Source: Oscillospiraceae bacterium
Lineage (GTDB): Bacteria; Bacillota; Clostridia; Oscillospirales; Ruminococcaceae
Direction: 5' to 3'
DNA length: 64,000 nt
Assembly (NCBI GenBank): GCA_022835495.1
Contig: BQOK01000001.1
Coordinates: forward strand, 186,001 to 250,000
Positions within the stretch are counted from its first letter, which is position 1. Each line of letters opens with the position of its first letter. A program made the translations under genes and the position numbers. Positions 43,051 to 51,961 of the stretch are shown here, in pieces. The notes under the pieces are model-generated. The model saw only the letters and a program-made list of their open reading frames with translations. It did no database searches and was not told the DNA's origin.

Positions 43051-44592
43051 ATGAAACATCCAATATGGAAACAGGTGGACTGGTGCACTACAATATTGCC
43101 GCTGGCAGGTGTAGTTGGCCTTTCCGCTCTGTTCATGGCAATGCCGGAGCAGTCGACATTGGTCTTGGATGCGATTCGTGGCTTTTTGGGAAATGAACTT
43201 GGCATCTATTATATTTTAATTGGAATTGCTTCGTTACTGGTAACGGTCTATATGGCGTTTTCTCGCTTTGGACGAATCCGTTTGGGAAAAGGGGAAAAAA
43301 CAGAATACAGCAATTTTCAATGGGGAACAATGATTTTTACGTCCACTATGGCGGCGGATATTTTATTTTACTCTTGCATTGAATGGGCGCTGTATGCAAA
43401 TGAACCCCAAATTGTGGAGGCGGGAGGCGTTCAAATTTGGGCACCCACCTACCCGTTGTTTCATTGGGGACCGATTGCATGGAGCTTTTATATCGTTTTG
43501 GCGGTAGCGTTTGGTTTTATGCTACATGTGCGCGGGCGTAACAAGCAAAAGTTTTCAGAGGCTTGCCGCCCGTTCCTTGGCCTAAAAGTTGATGGTTTTA
43601 TAGGCAAAATTATTGACTTGGTAGCAATATTTGCGCTGCTTGCTGGTACGGCTACAACCTTTTCGCTTGCAACACCACTGCTGTCGGATGTACTAGCGCA
43701 TATGATAAACAAACCTTCATCCATTGCCCTTTCGATAGGAATATTGATTCTAATTGCGGTGGTCTATACAATTACAGTTTTATTTGGAATGACAGGTATT
43801 TCCCGTTTGGCGGGCATTTGTACATATTTGTTTTTTGCATTGCTCGGGTACGTTCTATTTGCTGGCGGTGAAACGATATATATTTTGGAAACCGGAGTGA
43901 CAGCAGTAGGAAATATGATTCAAAATTTTGTTGGAATGGCGACTTGGATGGACCCGTTAAGGGAAAACTCATTCCCTCAAAATTGGACAATCTATTATTG
44001 GGCCTATTGGATGGTATGGTGTGTTGCAACTCCGTTCTTTATTGGAAAAATCAGCAAAGGCCGCACAATAAGAAATGTGGTTCTCGGAGGATACGGATGG
44101 GGCATTGCAGGAACATATGTGTCTTTTATTATACTTGGGAATTATGGTTTAGCGCAGCAAATGCGGCATGGAATGAATTTTTCCGGCAGCCTTGCTGAAG
44201 GTAATTCAATGTATACAGTTATTATCCAAATATTTGATACCCTACCGTTACCGTTACTGGCGCTTCTACTGCTTATGATAACAATGATTGCATTTTATTC
44301 CACGACGTTCGATGCATTAACAATGGTAATTTCCAGTTACTCATACAAAGAATTACCGCCGAAGGAAGAGCCGGATAAAAAGGTGCGTACATTTTGGGCG
44401 ATTCTTTTTATCCTTTTTCCGATTGCGCTTATTTTTGCAAAAAATTCACTTAACAGCTTACAAAGTGTTTCTATTATAGCGGCTTTTCCCATAGGTATTA
44501 TTGTAATTTTAATTGTTATCTCCTTTTTTTGGGATGCAGAAAAGTATTTAGCGGAGCAGCGGAAAAGTAAAAAGACAGATGACAGCATGTGA
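43051..44592 (+). CDS. BCCT-family choline/betaine transporter
   Basis: The 513-residue protein has about 12 membrane segments and BCCT marks: WGTMIFTSTMAADILFYSCIEW near residue 90, FHWGPIAWSFY near 137 and the aromatic stretch YYWAYWMVWCVATPFFIGKIS near 315, which lines the trimethylammonium site. It should import choline for the neighbouring kinase. Classical lic operons use LicB instead, so BCCT here is a different solution. ATG 43051 follows AAGGAGAAAGG. Confidence 0.92.
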   Translation: MKHPIWKQVDWCTTILPLAGVVGLSALFMAMPEQSTLVLDAIRGFLGNELGIYYILIGIASLLVTVYMAFSRFGRIRLGKGEKTEYSNFQWGTMIFTSTMAADILFYSCIEWALYANEPQIVEAGGVQIWAPTYPLFHWGPIAWSFYIVLAVAFGFMLHVRGRNKQKFSEACRPFLGLKVDGFIGKIIDLVAIFALLAGTATTFSLATPLLSDVLAHMINKPSSIALSIGILILIAVVYTITVLFGMTGISRLAGICTYLFFALLGYVLFAGGETIYILETGVTAVGNMIQNFVGMATWMDPLRENSFPQNWTIYYWAYWMVWCVATPFFIGKISKGRTIRNVVLGGYGWGIAGTYVSFIILGNYGLAQQMRHGMNFSGSLAEGNSMYTVIIQIFDTLPLPLLALLLLMITMIAFYSTTFDALTMVISSYSYKELPPKEEPDKKVRTFWAILFILFPIALIFAKNSLNSLQSVSIIAAFPIGIIVILIVISFFWDAEKYLAEQRKSKKTDDSM

Positions 44593-44622
44593 AACTGCAT
44601 GACTTATAAGGGGGAACGATTT

Positions 44623-45675
44623 ATGGGCAAGGAAAGATTGTCGAATTTTGAATTGCTGAGAATTTTCTCAATGTTTTGCATTGTGCTGATGCATACAAGC
44701 GTTGCCGTTTTTGCAAACGGAGGATCACAGTTTAACGTCTACCTGTGTGTTGCAGTAAATTCTATTTGCAATATTGGGGTAGCCTGCTTTATCCTAATCA
44801 GCGGATATTTTGGCATAAAGTTTATTCCTGAAAAATTAATGGCATTAGAGTTAAAAATTATTTTCTTTTCTGTTCTAAGTATGCTGCTGATTGCAGCTGT
44901 GACAAAAAATATTGGCATCAAAACAGTAGTTTTTTCTTTTTTCCCCACAGTAACACGAAAATACTGGTTTTTTTCATGCTATATTGTTCTATCACTTTTA
45001 TCCCCCTTTTTAAACAAAGCATGTGAGCAACTAACAAAACGAAGTTTCCAGCAACTGCTTTTAACATTACTTATTGTATTTAGCCTTTGCCCGACGCTCT
45101 TTCGACGTGAATTGATGCAGGATAGCGGAAAAGGCTTGGCGAATATGATTATGATATATTTGATTGGAAGATATCTGAAATTACATGGAGAAAAGATTAA
45201 AAAGTGGTCAACAAAAAGGCTGGCATCTGCGGCCACATTAACTTTGATGACAGAATTTGGCCTGAATTGTGTAGAAACGCATGTACGGGGGGGGGGGGCA
45301 TCTGTAGCCGTTCCCTTTGCACGTGATTGTTCCATCTTTATTATTTGTTTTGCTGTTTTGGTGTTCTTAATATTCCGAAGGCTGGAATTTTTTTCTGCGA
45401 CAATTAATTTGGTTGCGGAATCTGTATTTGCAATTTACTTGCTGAACGGTGCCGGTGCGGTTCTGTATTCGAGTGTGTTTATGGATGTTGGGCAATATAC
45501 ACAGGATCGGTTTTATTATTGCTATGTTTTGCTTGAGGTGTTATTTGTTATGGCCGTCGGCTTTTTTGTAGACAGAATTCGCAAGACGGCTTTGAACGGT
45601 GCAGAAAAGACAATTTCAAAAAAAGTGTGTTTATACGCTCGAGCCCTGTGGAATTGGGGGATGAAAAAGTTATAA
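44623..45675 (+). CDS. Acyltransferase family 3 (O-acyltransferase), with a poly-G tract
   Basis: The 350-residue membrane protein has about ten hydrophobic segments and the family-3 opening RLSNFELLRIFSMFCIVLMHTS, with the catalytic His in MHTS, as in OafA/WecH-type enzymes that O-acetylate surface glycans. Codons 222-226 contain a run of 12 G. In this sequence the frame is open; one G less gives a stop within about three codons and one G more within about ten, so the gene could be switched on and off by slippage. ATG 44623 follows AAGGGGG. Confidence 0.88.
   Translation: MGKERLSNFELLRIFSMFCIVLMHTSVAVFANGGSQFNVYLCVAVNSICNIGVACFILISGYFGIKFIPEKLMALELKIIFFSVLSMLLIAAVTKNIGIKTVVFSFFPTVTRKYWFFSCYIVLSLLSPFLNKACEQLTKRSFQQLLLTLLIVFSLCPTLFRRELMQDSGKGLANMIMIYLIGRYLKLHGEKIKKWSTKRLASAATLTLMTEFGLNCVETHVRGGGASVAVPFARDCSIFIICFAVLVFLIFRRLEFFSATINLVAESVFAIYLLNGAGAVLYSSVFMDVGQYTQDRFYYCYVLLEVLFVMAVGFFVDRIRKTALNGAEKTISKKVCLYARALWNWGMKKL
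45287..45298 (+). repeat. Homopolymeric G12 tract inside the acyltransferase gene
   Basis: Twelve consecutive G lie within an AT-rich coding region, at a loop between membrane segments (residues about 222-226). Tracts of this length are prone to slipped-strand mispairing. Changes of one base would truncate the protein. Confidence 0.95.
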
Positions 45676-45723
45676 CCATCCGTCACAAGGATCGGAATAA
45701 ATTTATAAAATGAGGATTCCAAA

Positions 45724-46770
45724 ATGAAAAAAGCTTTAATTACCGGTATCACCGGTCAGGACGGAAGCTATTTAGCTGAACTTTTGCTTGAAAAGGGCTA
45801 TGAGGTACATGGTCTTTTACGCCGCGCATCCATCAGCAATACCGGCCGGATCGACCATTTAATCCGGCAAAACCAATTACATCTTCATTATGGAGATCTT
45901 TCCGATTCCTCCAGTGTGATGAGAGTGCTCGCCGAGAGTCGGCCGGATGAAATTTACAACCTGGGTGCACAGAGCCATGTGGCGATCAGCTTTGAAGCGC
46001 CGGAATACTGCGGTGACGTGGTGGCGTTGGGGGTGTTGCGCATCCTGGAAGCGGTGCGGATGTTGGGCATAGAAAAGACCTGCCGTATTTATCAGGCTTC
46101 CACAAGCGAACTGTTTGGCCGTGTGGTGGAAGTGCCCCAGCGGGAAAGCACGCCTTTCCACCCTTACAGCCCTTATGCGGTAGCAAAGCAGTATGGTTTT
46201 TGGATTGTGAAGGAGTACCGCGAGGCCTACGGCATGTTCGCTGTTAACGGTATCCTGTTCAACCATGAGTCAGAGCGGCGCGGCGAAAATTTTGTAACCC
46301 GTAAGATCACGTTGGCAGCGGGGCGCATCGCCTGCGGCCTGCAGGACAGGCTGTATTTGGGGAACCTGGACAGCAAGCGGGACTGGGGTTATGCGAAAGA
46401 TTATGTGGAGTGCATGTGGCTGATGCTCCAGCACGATAAGCCGGAAGATTTCGTAATTGCTACCGGAGTGCAGCATACTGTGCGCGAATTCACTACGCTG
46501 GCTTTTCATTACGACGGCATCGAGCTCGAATGGCAAGGCAGCGGGATGGAGGAAAAGGGCGTCGACAGAAGGAGCGGCAAGGTAATGGTAGAGGTCAGTA
46601 AAGAGTTCTACCGTCCGACGGATGTGGTGGACTTATGGGGCGACCCGACGAAAGCCCGAACAGTGTTGGGGTGGGATCCGCTGCAAACGCCCTATGAAGA
46701 ACTGGTGCGCCGGATGGCAAGGAATGATTTGTACTTGGCGAAGGAAAAAGCCGCGGGGGCTGCGAAGTAA
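45724..46770 (+). CDS. gmd: GDP-mannose 4,6-dehydratase
   Basis: The 348-residue protein has the extended SDR start [36 protein letters not shown] near residue 34, [14 protein letters not shown] near 122, the catalytic [11 protein letters not shown] near 148 and [18 protein letters not shown] near 178. It turns GDP-mannose into GDP-4-keto-6-deoxymannose, the branch point to GDP-fucose, GDP-colitose and related sugars. Its base composition is richer in GC than the genes on either side, pointing to a separate origin. Confidence 0.96.
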   Translation: MKKALITGITGQDGSYLAELLLEKGYEVHGLLRRASISNTGRIDHLIRQNQLHLHYGDLSDSSSVMRVLAESRPDEIYNLGAQSHVAISFEAPEYCGDVVALGVLRILEAVRMLGIEKTCRIYQASTSELFGRVVEVPQRESTPFHPYSPYAVAKQYGFWIVKEYREAYGMFAVNGILFNHESERRGENFVTRKITLAAGRIACGLQDRLYLGNLDSKRDWGYAKDYVECMWLMLQHDKPEDFVIATGVQHTVREFTTLAFHYDGIELEWQGSGMEEKGVDRRSGKVMVEVSKEFYRPTDVVDLWGDPTKARTVLGWDPLQTPYEELVRRMARNDLYLAKEKAAGAAK

Positions 46771-46788
46771 GGCAGGAGTGAAATCGAA

Positions 46789-47958
46789 ATGCAATATAAA
46801 TTGTGCGACGACCCTTGGGGACGGGAAGAGATCGCGGCGATTCAATCCGTAATAGATTCAGGAATGTATACAATGGGCCAAAAAGTTCAGCGATACGAGC
46901 AAGAGTTTGCCCTTAAATTTGGGGCAAGGTATGCAGTGATGGTGAGTTCCGGCTCGACAGCTAACCTTTTGGCAATTGCTGCACTTGTTTATTCGAAACG
47001 CCTTCCCAAGGGTTCGGAAGTAATTGTGCCGGCGGTCTCCTGGAGCACAACCTATGCGCCTTTGGAACAGTATGGGATGAAGCTGGTCTTTGCTGATATT
47101 GACAAAGATACATTGAATGTCAGCATTGAAGCTTTAAAAAATGCAATTACAGAGAAAACGAGAATGATTTTTCTGGTTAATCTTCTGGGAAACCCAAACC
47201 AATTTGATGAGATTTTTAGGCTGGTGAAAGAAAAAGACATTTTGGTGCTGGAAGACAATTGCGAATCTTTGGGAGCAGAGTACAAAGGGAAAAAACTTGG
47301 AACCTTGGGATTGATGGGAACTTACTCCACTTTTTATTCTCACCACATGTGTACGATGGAAGGCGGAATGGTGGTAACGGAAGACCAGGAGTTATATGAA
47401 TACATGCTTGCAATCCGCGCACATGGATGGACACGAAATTTACCTGAAAACAGCAGTATTTATCAAAAAAAAGAAAACCTCTTTTATGAAAGTTTCAACT
47501 TTATTGTACCAGGATATAATCTTCGCCCTCTGGAAATGGAAGGGGCAATTGGAACCGAACAGCTGAAAAAAATAGATGGGATGATTGCCCAAAGAAAAGC
47601 AAACGCGGCCTATTTCAAAGAAAAAATGCAGCCGTTTGCAAATATTCGACTGCAAAAAGAAATAGCGACATCTTCTTGGTTCGGCTTTTCGTTAGTGCTG
47701 GAAAAAGAACTGCAGGGAAAACGCGATTTGTTGGTGGAGAAGCTGCGTCAAGCGCAAATCGAAGTGCGGCCGATCGTGGCGGGAAACTTCACACGAAATA
47801 AAGTGATCGAGTTTATGGATTATACGATCCCATTTCCACTGACCAACGCGGACGATATTCATGACAACGGCTTTTTTATAGGGAATCATTCAAAAAGTAA
47901 TTTTATGGAAATTGATTATTTCGTCGAAGTTTTAAAGTTAGCCTTAAAAGAGGTTTAA
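46789..47958 (+). CDS. DegT-fold PLP enzyme, ColD-like GDP-4-keto-6-deoxymannose 3-dehydratase
   Basis: The 389-residue protein has the DegT/DnrJ/EryC1/StrS fold: SSGSTANLLAI near residue 53, EDNCESLGAEYKGKKLGTLG near 155 and EGGMVVT near 191. The lysine that normally holds PLP is replaced by histidine (His185 in FYSHHMCTMEGG). The same change marks ColD and the E1 3-dehydratase, which remove the C3 hydroxyl instead of transferring an amino group. After Gmd it would make the 3,6-dideoxy sugar on the route to GDP-colitose. The order gmd, DegT-fold, Fcl-like, manC, mutase matches the known colitose clusters of Escherichia coli. Activity is inference. Confidence 0.78.
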   Translation: MQYKLCDDPWGREEIAAIQSVIDSGMYTMGQKVQRYEQEFALKFGARYAVMVSSGSTANLLAIAALVYSKRLPKGSEVIVPAVSWSTTYAPLEQYGMKLVFADIDKDTLNVSIEALKNAITEKTRMIFLVNLLGNPNQFDEIFRLVKEKDILVLEDNCESLGAEYKGKKLGTLGLMGTYSTFYSHHMCTMEGGMVVTEDQELYEYMLAIRAHGWTRNLPENSSIYQKKENLFYESFNFIVPGYNLRPLEMEGAIGTEQLKKIDGMIAQRKANAAYFKEKMQPFANIRLQKEIATSSWFGFSLVLEKELQGKRDLLVEKLRQAQIEVRPIVAGNFTRNKVIEFMDYTIPFPLTNADDIHDNGFFIGNHSKSNFMEIDYFVEVLKLALKEV

Positions 47959-47960
47959 AG

Positions 47961-48905
47961 ATGGATAAGCAAGCGAAAATTTATGTAGCCGGGCATCGCG
48001 GAATGGCAGGGCAAGCTATATCCAGAGCGCTGATTGATCAAGGATATAGGAATATTTTGGGCAGAAGTTCCCAAGAACTGGATTTGCGGAACCAGGTTGA
48101 AACAGAATCGTTTTTTCAGCAAGAGCGGCCTCAGGTTGTAATTTTAGCCGCGGCTAAAGTTGGCGGAATTATGGCAAATATGCAATCGCCTGCGGACTTC
48201 TTATATGACAATTTACTTATCGAGGCAAATGTAATCCATAGCGCATATAAATTTGGCGCGGAAAAATTGTTGTTTCTTGCATCAAGCTGCATTTACCCCC
48301 GCCTTGCCCCTCAGCCAATGAAAGAAGAATATTTGATGGACGGGAAGGTGGAACCTACCAATGAAGGCTATGCAATTGCAAAAATTGCAGGATTAAAGCT
48401 TTGTGAAATGTACAATAAGCAATATAAAACGAATTACATCAGTGTGATGCCATGTAATTTATATGGCTATAACGACAATTTTGACCCAATCCGATCTCAT
48501 GTTGTACCGGGGTTGATTCAAAAGATACATCATGCAAAAGTTGCGAACGCTCCTGCAGTGGAAATTTGGGGAACTGGGCATGCCCGCAGGGAATTGTTGT
48601 TTTCAGAAGATATGGCAGACGCCTGTGTGTATTTACTAGAAAACTATTCTGGAAATGAATTTTTCAATGTGGGAACTGGTACAGATATCAGCATTAAGGA
48701 GCTGGCCCAATTGATATGTAAAATTGTGGGTTACACAGGAGATTTGATTTTTGATACCAGTCACCCGGATGGAATGCCCCAGAAATTGATGGATGTAACA
48801 AAATTAAGGGATTTTGGCTGGAGCTGTCGAACTTCGTTGGAGGCGGGACTGCGAAAAACATATAAGTGGTATCTAGAAAATATTCACAATCGAAAAGAGC
48901 GATGA
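47961..48905 (+). CDS. Fcl/ColC-type GDP-sugar epimerase-reductase
   Basis: The 314-residue SDR protein has the NADPH loop VAGHRGMAGQAI, AAAKVGGIMANMQSPADF near residue 68, SSCIYPRLA near 107 with the catalytic Cys, YAIAKIAGLKLCE near 136 (Tyr, Lys) and NLYGYNDNFDPIRSHVVPGL near 165 with the epimerase His. These are shared by GDP-fucose synthase (Fcl) and GDP-colitose synthase (ColC). The ColD-like neighbour favours ColC; if that gene is inactive, GDP-fucose would be the product. It starts three bases after the previous stop. Confidence 0.88.
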   Translation: MDKQAKIYVAGHRGMAGQAISRALIDQGYRNILGRSSQELDLRNQVETESFFQQERPQVVILAAAKVGGIMANMQSPADFLYDNLLIEANVIHSAYKFGAEKLLFLASSCIYPRLAPQPMKEEYLMDGKVEPTNEGYAIAKIAGLKLCEMYNKQYKTNYISVMPCNLYGYNDNFDPIRSHVVPGLIQKIHHAKVANAPAVEIWGTGHARRELLFSEDMADACVYLLENYSGNEFFNVGTGTDISIKELAQLICKIVGYTGDLIFDTSHPDGMPQKLMDVTKLRDFGWSCRTSLEAGLRKTYKWYLENIHNRKER

Positions 48906-48932
48906 TTTTTTAGGAAATAAAAGGTATTAATA

Positions 48933-50261
48933 ATGAATATTATCCTTCTTTCAGGCGGCAGCGGTAAGCGCTTGTGGCCACTATCGAATGACGTGCGATC
49001 TAAACAATTCTTAAAAGTTCTAAAGTGCAATAACGGCGGGTATGAGTCCATGGTGCAGCGCGTGTACCGCCAGATCAAAACGGCGGCGCCGGATGCCCGG
49101 GTCACGATCGCCACAGGTAAAAAACAGGTAAGCAGCATTGTGAACCAGCTGGGCGATAAGGTTTCGGTCTGTGTGGAACCCGCACGGCGCGACACCTTTC
49201 CGGCGATCGCGCTGGCCGGCGCATACCTTGCGAGCGAAAAGGGCGTTTTGCCCAACGAGGCCGTTGTGGTGTGCCCGGTGGACCCGTATACGGAGGAGGA
49301 ATATTTTTTTGCGCTGCAGCAGCTTGCAAAAGAGGCGGAACAGGGAGAAGACAATCTGTATCTTTTGGGCGTGGAACCCACGTACCCCTCGGAAAAGTAC
49401 GGGTATATCCTGCCGGGGGTACAGCGGGGAAATTGCCGAAGGGTAGACGCTTTTAAAGAAAAACCTACAAAAGAACAGGCAGAAGAATACATTCGGCAGG
49501 GCGCGCTGTGGAATTGCGGGGTGTTCGCTTTTCGGCTGGGATATCTGCTGGAAATTGCGCGCCGGTATGTGCAGTTTGAGAATTACGGCGAGCTGTATGC
49601 CCGGTATGAACAGCTGGAAAAGATCAGCTTTGATTATGCGGTGGTGGAAAAAGAACGCAGGATCGCCTGCATGAAGTACAGCGGCATGTGGAAGGACATC
49701 GGCACCTGGAACACCCTTGCGGAAGAGATGGCGGAGCCCACCATTGGGAATGTGATTCTGGATGAACACTGCGAAAATACCGCGGTCATTAATGAACTGA
49801 GCGTGCCGGTGCTGTGTATGGGAATCAAAAATGCGGTGGTGGCAGTGAGCGGCGACGGGATCCTGGTGAGCGACAGACAAGCAAGCTCCTATATCAAGCC
49901 TTATGTGGACAAGCTGGAAGGGCAGGCGATGTATGCGGAAAAATCCTGGGGGAGTTTTACGGTGCTGGACGCCCAGGAGCACTGCATGGTCATCAAGGTG
50001 CTGCTTCGGCCGGGGCATCAGCTCACATACCACACCCATGAACACCGCGATGAGGTATGGACCATCGTGGCAGGGACAGGTCATACGATCGTGGACGGCA
50101 TGAAGCAGACCGTTCGCCCGGGAGATGTGGTGACAATGGCAGCAGGATGCAGGCACACCATTCACGCCGAAACGGAGCTGCAGCTGGTCGAGACGCAGAT
50201 CGGTGCGGAGATCGACGCGGCGGACAAACAGAAATTCGATTTAGAGGAAGAATTGAAATGA
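48933..50261 (+). CDS. manC: Mannose-1-phosphate guanylyltransferase with cupin domain
   Basis: The 442-residue protein has the guanylyltransferase domain (NIILLSGGSGKRLWPLSNDVRSKQF, EPARRDTFPAIALA near 84, VCPVDPYTEEEYFF near 110) and a C-terminal type II phosphomannose isomerase/cupin domain (RPGHQLTYHTHEHRDE near 359). It makes GDP-mannose from mannose-1-phosphate and may also interconvert fructose- and mannose-6-phosphate. The stop overlaps the next start (ATGA). From about base 49000 the GC content rises toward the host level. Confidence 0.95.
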   Translation: MNIILLSGGSGKRLWPLSNDVRSKQFLKVLKCNNGGYESMVQRVYRQIKTAAPDARVTIATGKKQVSSIVNQLGDKVSVCVEPARRDTFPAIALAGAYLASEKGVLPNEAVVVCPVDPYTEEEYFFALQQLAKEAEQGEDNLYLLGVEPTYPSEKYGYILPGVQRGNCRRVDAFKEKPTKEQAEEYIRQGALWNCGVFAFRLGYLLEIARRYVQFENYGELYARYEQLEKISFDYAVVEKERRIACMKYSGMWKDIGTWNTLAEEMAEPTIGNVILDEHCENTAVINELSVPVLCMGIKNAVVAVSGDGILVSDRQASSYIKPYVDKLEGQAMYAEKSWGSFTVLDAQEHCMVIKVLLRPGHQLTYHTHEHRDEVWTIVAGTGHTIVDGMKQTVRPGDVVTMAAGCRHTIHAETELQLVETQIGAEIDAADKQKFDLEEELK

Positions 50262-51937
50262 GCGAATGGAGGCAGGAGGCGCTCCGGTGGCTTGCGCAGC
50301 CGGAGCTTCCCGGGGAGCTTCGGGAGGAACTGGAGAGCGTTCTGGAAAGCGAGACGGAGCTGGCGGATCGTTTTTACCGGGATCTTGCATTTGGGACCGG
50401 GGGCTTGCGGGGCGTATTGGGCGCGGGCACGAACCGAATGAACCTTTATACGGTGGGAAAGGCCACGCAGGGGCTGGCAAATTATCTGAAGGCTGCCACA
50501 GCGCCCTGCGGGCCGGTTGCAATTGCCCACGACAGCAGAATCAATTCCCGCCTCTTTGCGGTATATACGGGCCGCGTTTTGGCGGCAAACGGGATCACCG
50601 CGTACCTGTATCCCCGGCTGGAACCCACGCCGGCTCTTTCCTGGGCGGTGCGGGCGCTGGGCTGCAGCGCGGGCGTGTGCGTTACGGCCAGCCATAACCC
50701 AGCCCAATACAACGGGTATAAAGTATATGGCCCGGACGGCTGCCAGATCACGACGGAGGCGGCCCGCGCGATCCAGCAGGCGATCGACAAGGTGGATTGC
50801 CTGAACGGGGTGAAGTTCGTGCTCGAAAAGCAGGCCCGAGCCGAAGGCCGCCTGCGGGACATCCCCGAATCCGTTCTGGAGAAATTTATAGAAGCGGTTT
50901 ACGAACAGCGTGCCGCAGTTGACCGGCAGGCAAATTTGAAAGTGGTGTATACCCCCCTGAACGGGGCAGGCCGGGAGTGCGTGCTGCGCATTTTAAAAAA
51001 GATCGGACTCACGGATGTGACGGTGGTGCCGGAACAGGAATGGCCAGACGGAAGCTTTCCGACCTGCCCTTACCCAAACCCGGAGATCCGGGAAGCGCTG
51101 CACAAGGGATTGGAGCTGTGTGAAAAAGAAGCGCCCGATCTGCTGCTCGCCACGGATCCGGACTGCGACCGGGCAGGAGCCGCGGTGAGGCATAACGGGG
51201 AATACGTGCTTTTGACAGGCAATGAGGTGGGTGTTTTGCTGCTGGATTTTTTGTGCAGGACGCGCCGGGCAGCCGGAACAATGCCCGAAAAGCCGGTAGC
51301 GGTCACTACCATTGTGTCGACCGATATGGCGGACGCCGTTGCGGAACAGTATGGGGTAGAGCTGCGCCGCACCCTGACCGGGTTTAAGTTCATTGGCGAG
51401 CAGATCGGAGCCCTGGAACGCCAGGGGGGCGCAGACCGCTTTTTATTCGGCTTTGAGGAGAGCTACGGCTATTTGTCGGGCGGGCACGTGCGCGACAAGG
51501 ATGCGGTCAACGCAGCCATGCTGATCTGCCAGATGGCCGCGTATTACAAGGCCGCGCATATGGATCTGGTACAGGCACTGCAGGCGCTGTATGAACAGTT
51601 TGGCTGCTACCAGAACAGTTTGCACAGTTTTGCCTTTGAAGGGCAGCAGGGAAACGGCAGGATGCAAAAAATCATGCAGGGCTTCCGGAGCCACCCCCCT
51701 GAAGAGGTGGGAGGCTTGCGGGTGACAGCAATGGCGGACTATGCAGCCGGGTTGAACGGCCTGCCCCGGGCGGATGTTTTGGAGCTGCGGCTGGAGGGGG
51801 GCGCCAAAGCAATGGTTCGCCCCAGCGGAACCGAGCCCAAGATGAAGGTGTATTTGTTTGCGCATGAAAAGAGCAGGGAACAGGCACAGAAAACCTTAAA
51901 CAGAATGCTGGAGGGGATCTCCCGGTATCTCCAATAA
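50258..51937 (+). CDS. Phosphoglucomutase/phosphomannomutase
   Basis: The 559-residue alpha-D-phosphohexomutase has FGTGGLRGVLGAGTNRMN near residue 44, the phosphoserine loop VCVTASHNPAQYNGYKVYG near 143, the metal loop DPDCDRAGAA near 304, GFEESYGYLSG near 402 and the phosphate-binding RPSGTEPKMKVY near 524. Between manC and manA it most likely converts mannose-6-phosphate to mannose-1-phosphate, though its length class (PgcA-like) often also takes glucose phosphates. Translation is coupled to manC by the ATGA overlap. Confidence 0.92.
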   Translation: MSEWRQEALRWLAQPELPGELREELESVLESETELADRFYRDLAFGTGGLRGVLGAGTNRMNLYTVGKATQGLANYLKAATAPCGPVAIAHDSRINSRLFAVYTGRVLAANGITAYLYPRLEPTPALSWAVRALGCSAGVCVTASHNPAQYNGYKVYGPDGCQITTEAARAIQQAIDKVDCLNGVKFVLEKQARAEGRLRDIPESVLEKFIEAVYEQRAAVDRQANLKVVYTPLNGAGRECVLRILKKIGLTDVTVVPEQEWPDGSFPTCPYPNPEIREALHKGLELCEKEAPDLLLATDPDCDRAGAAVRHNGEYVLLTGNEVGVLLLDFLCRTRRAAGTMPEKPVAVTTIVSTDMADAVAEQYGVELRRTLTGFKFIGEQIGALERQGGADRFLFGFEESYGYLSGGHVRDKDAVNAAMLICQMAAYYKAAHMDLVQALQALYEQFGCYQNSLHSFAFEGQQGNGRMQKIMQGFRSHPPEEVGGLRVTAMADYAAGLNGLPRADVLELRLEGGAKAMVRPSGTEPKMKVYLFAHEKSREQAQKTLNRMLEGISRYLQ

Positions 51938-51961
51938 AATGAAAAAGACAGGAATAAAAGA

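Noticed and set aside
46789-47958. Perosamine synthase or other GDP-sugar 4-aminotransferase
   Set aside because: These need the PLP-binding lysine, which is histidine here.
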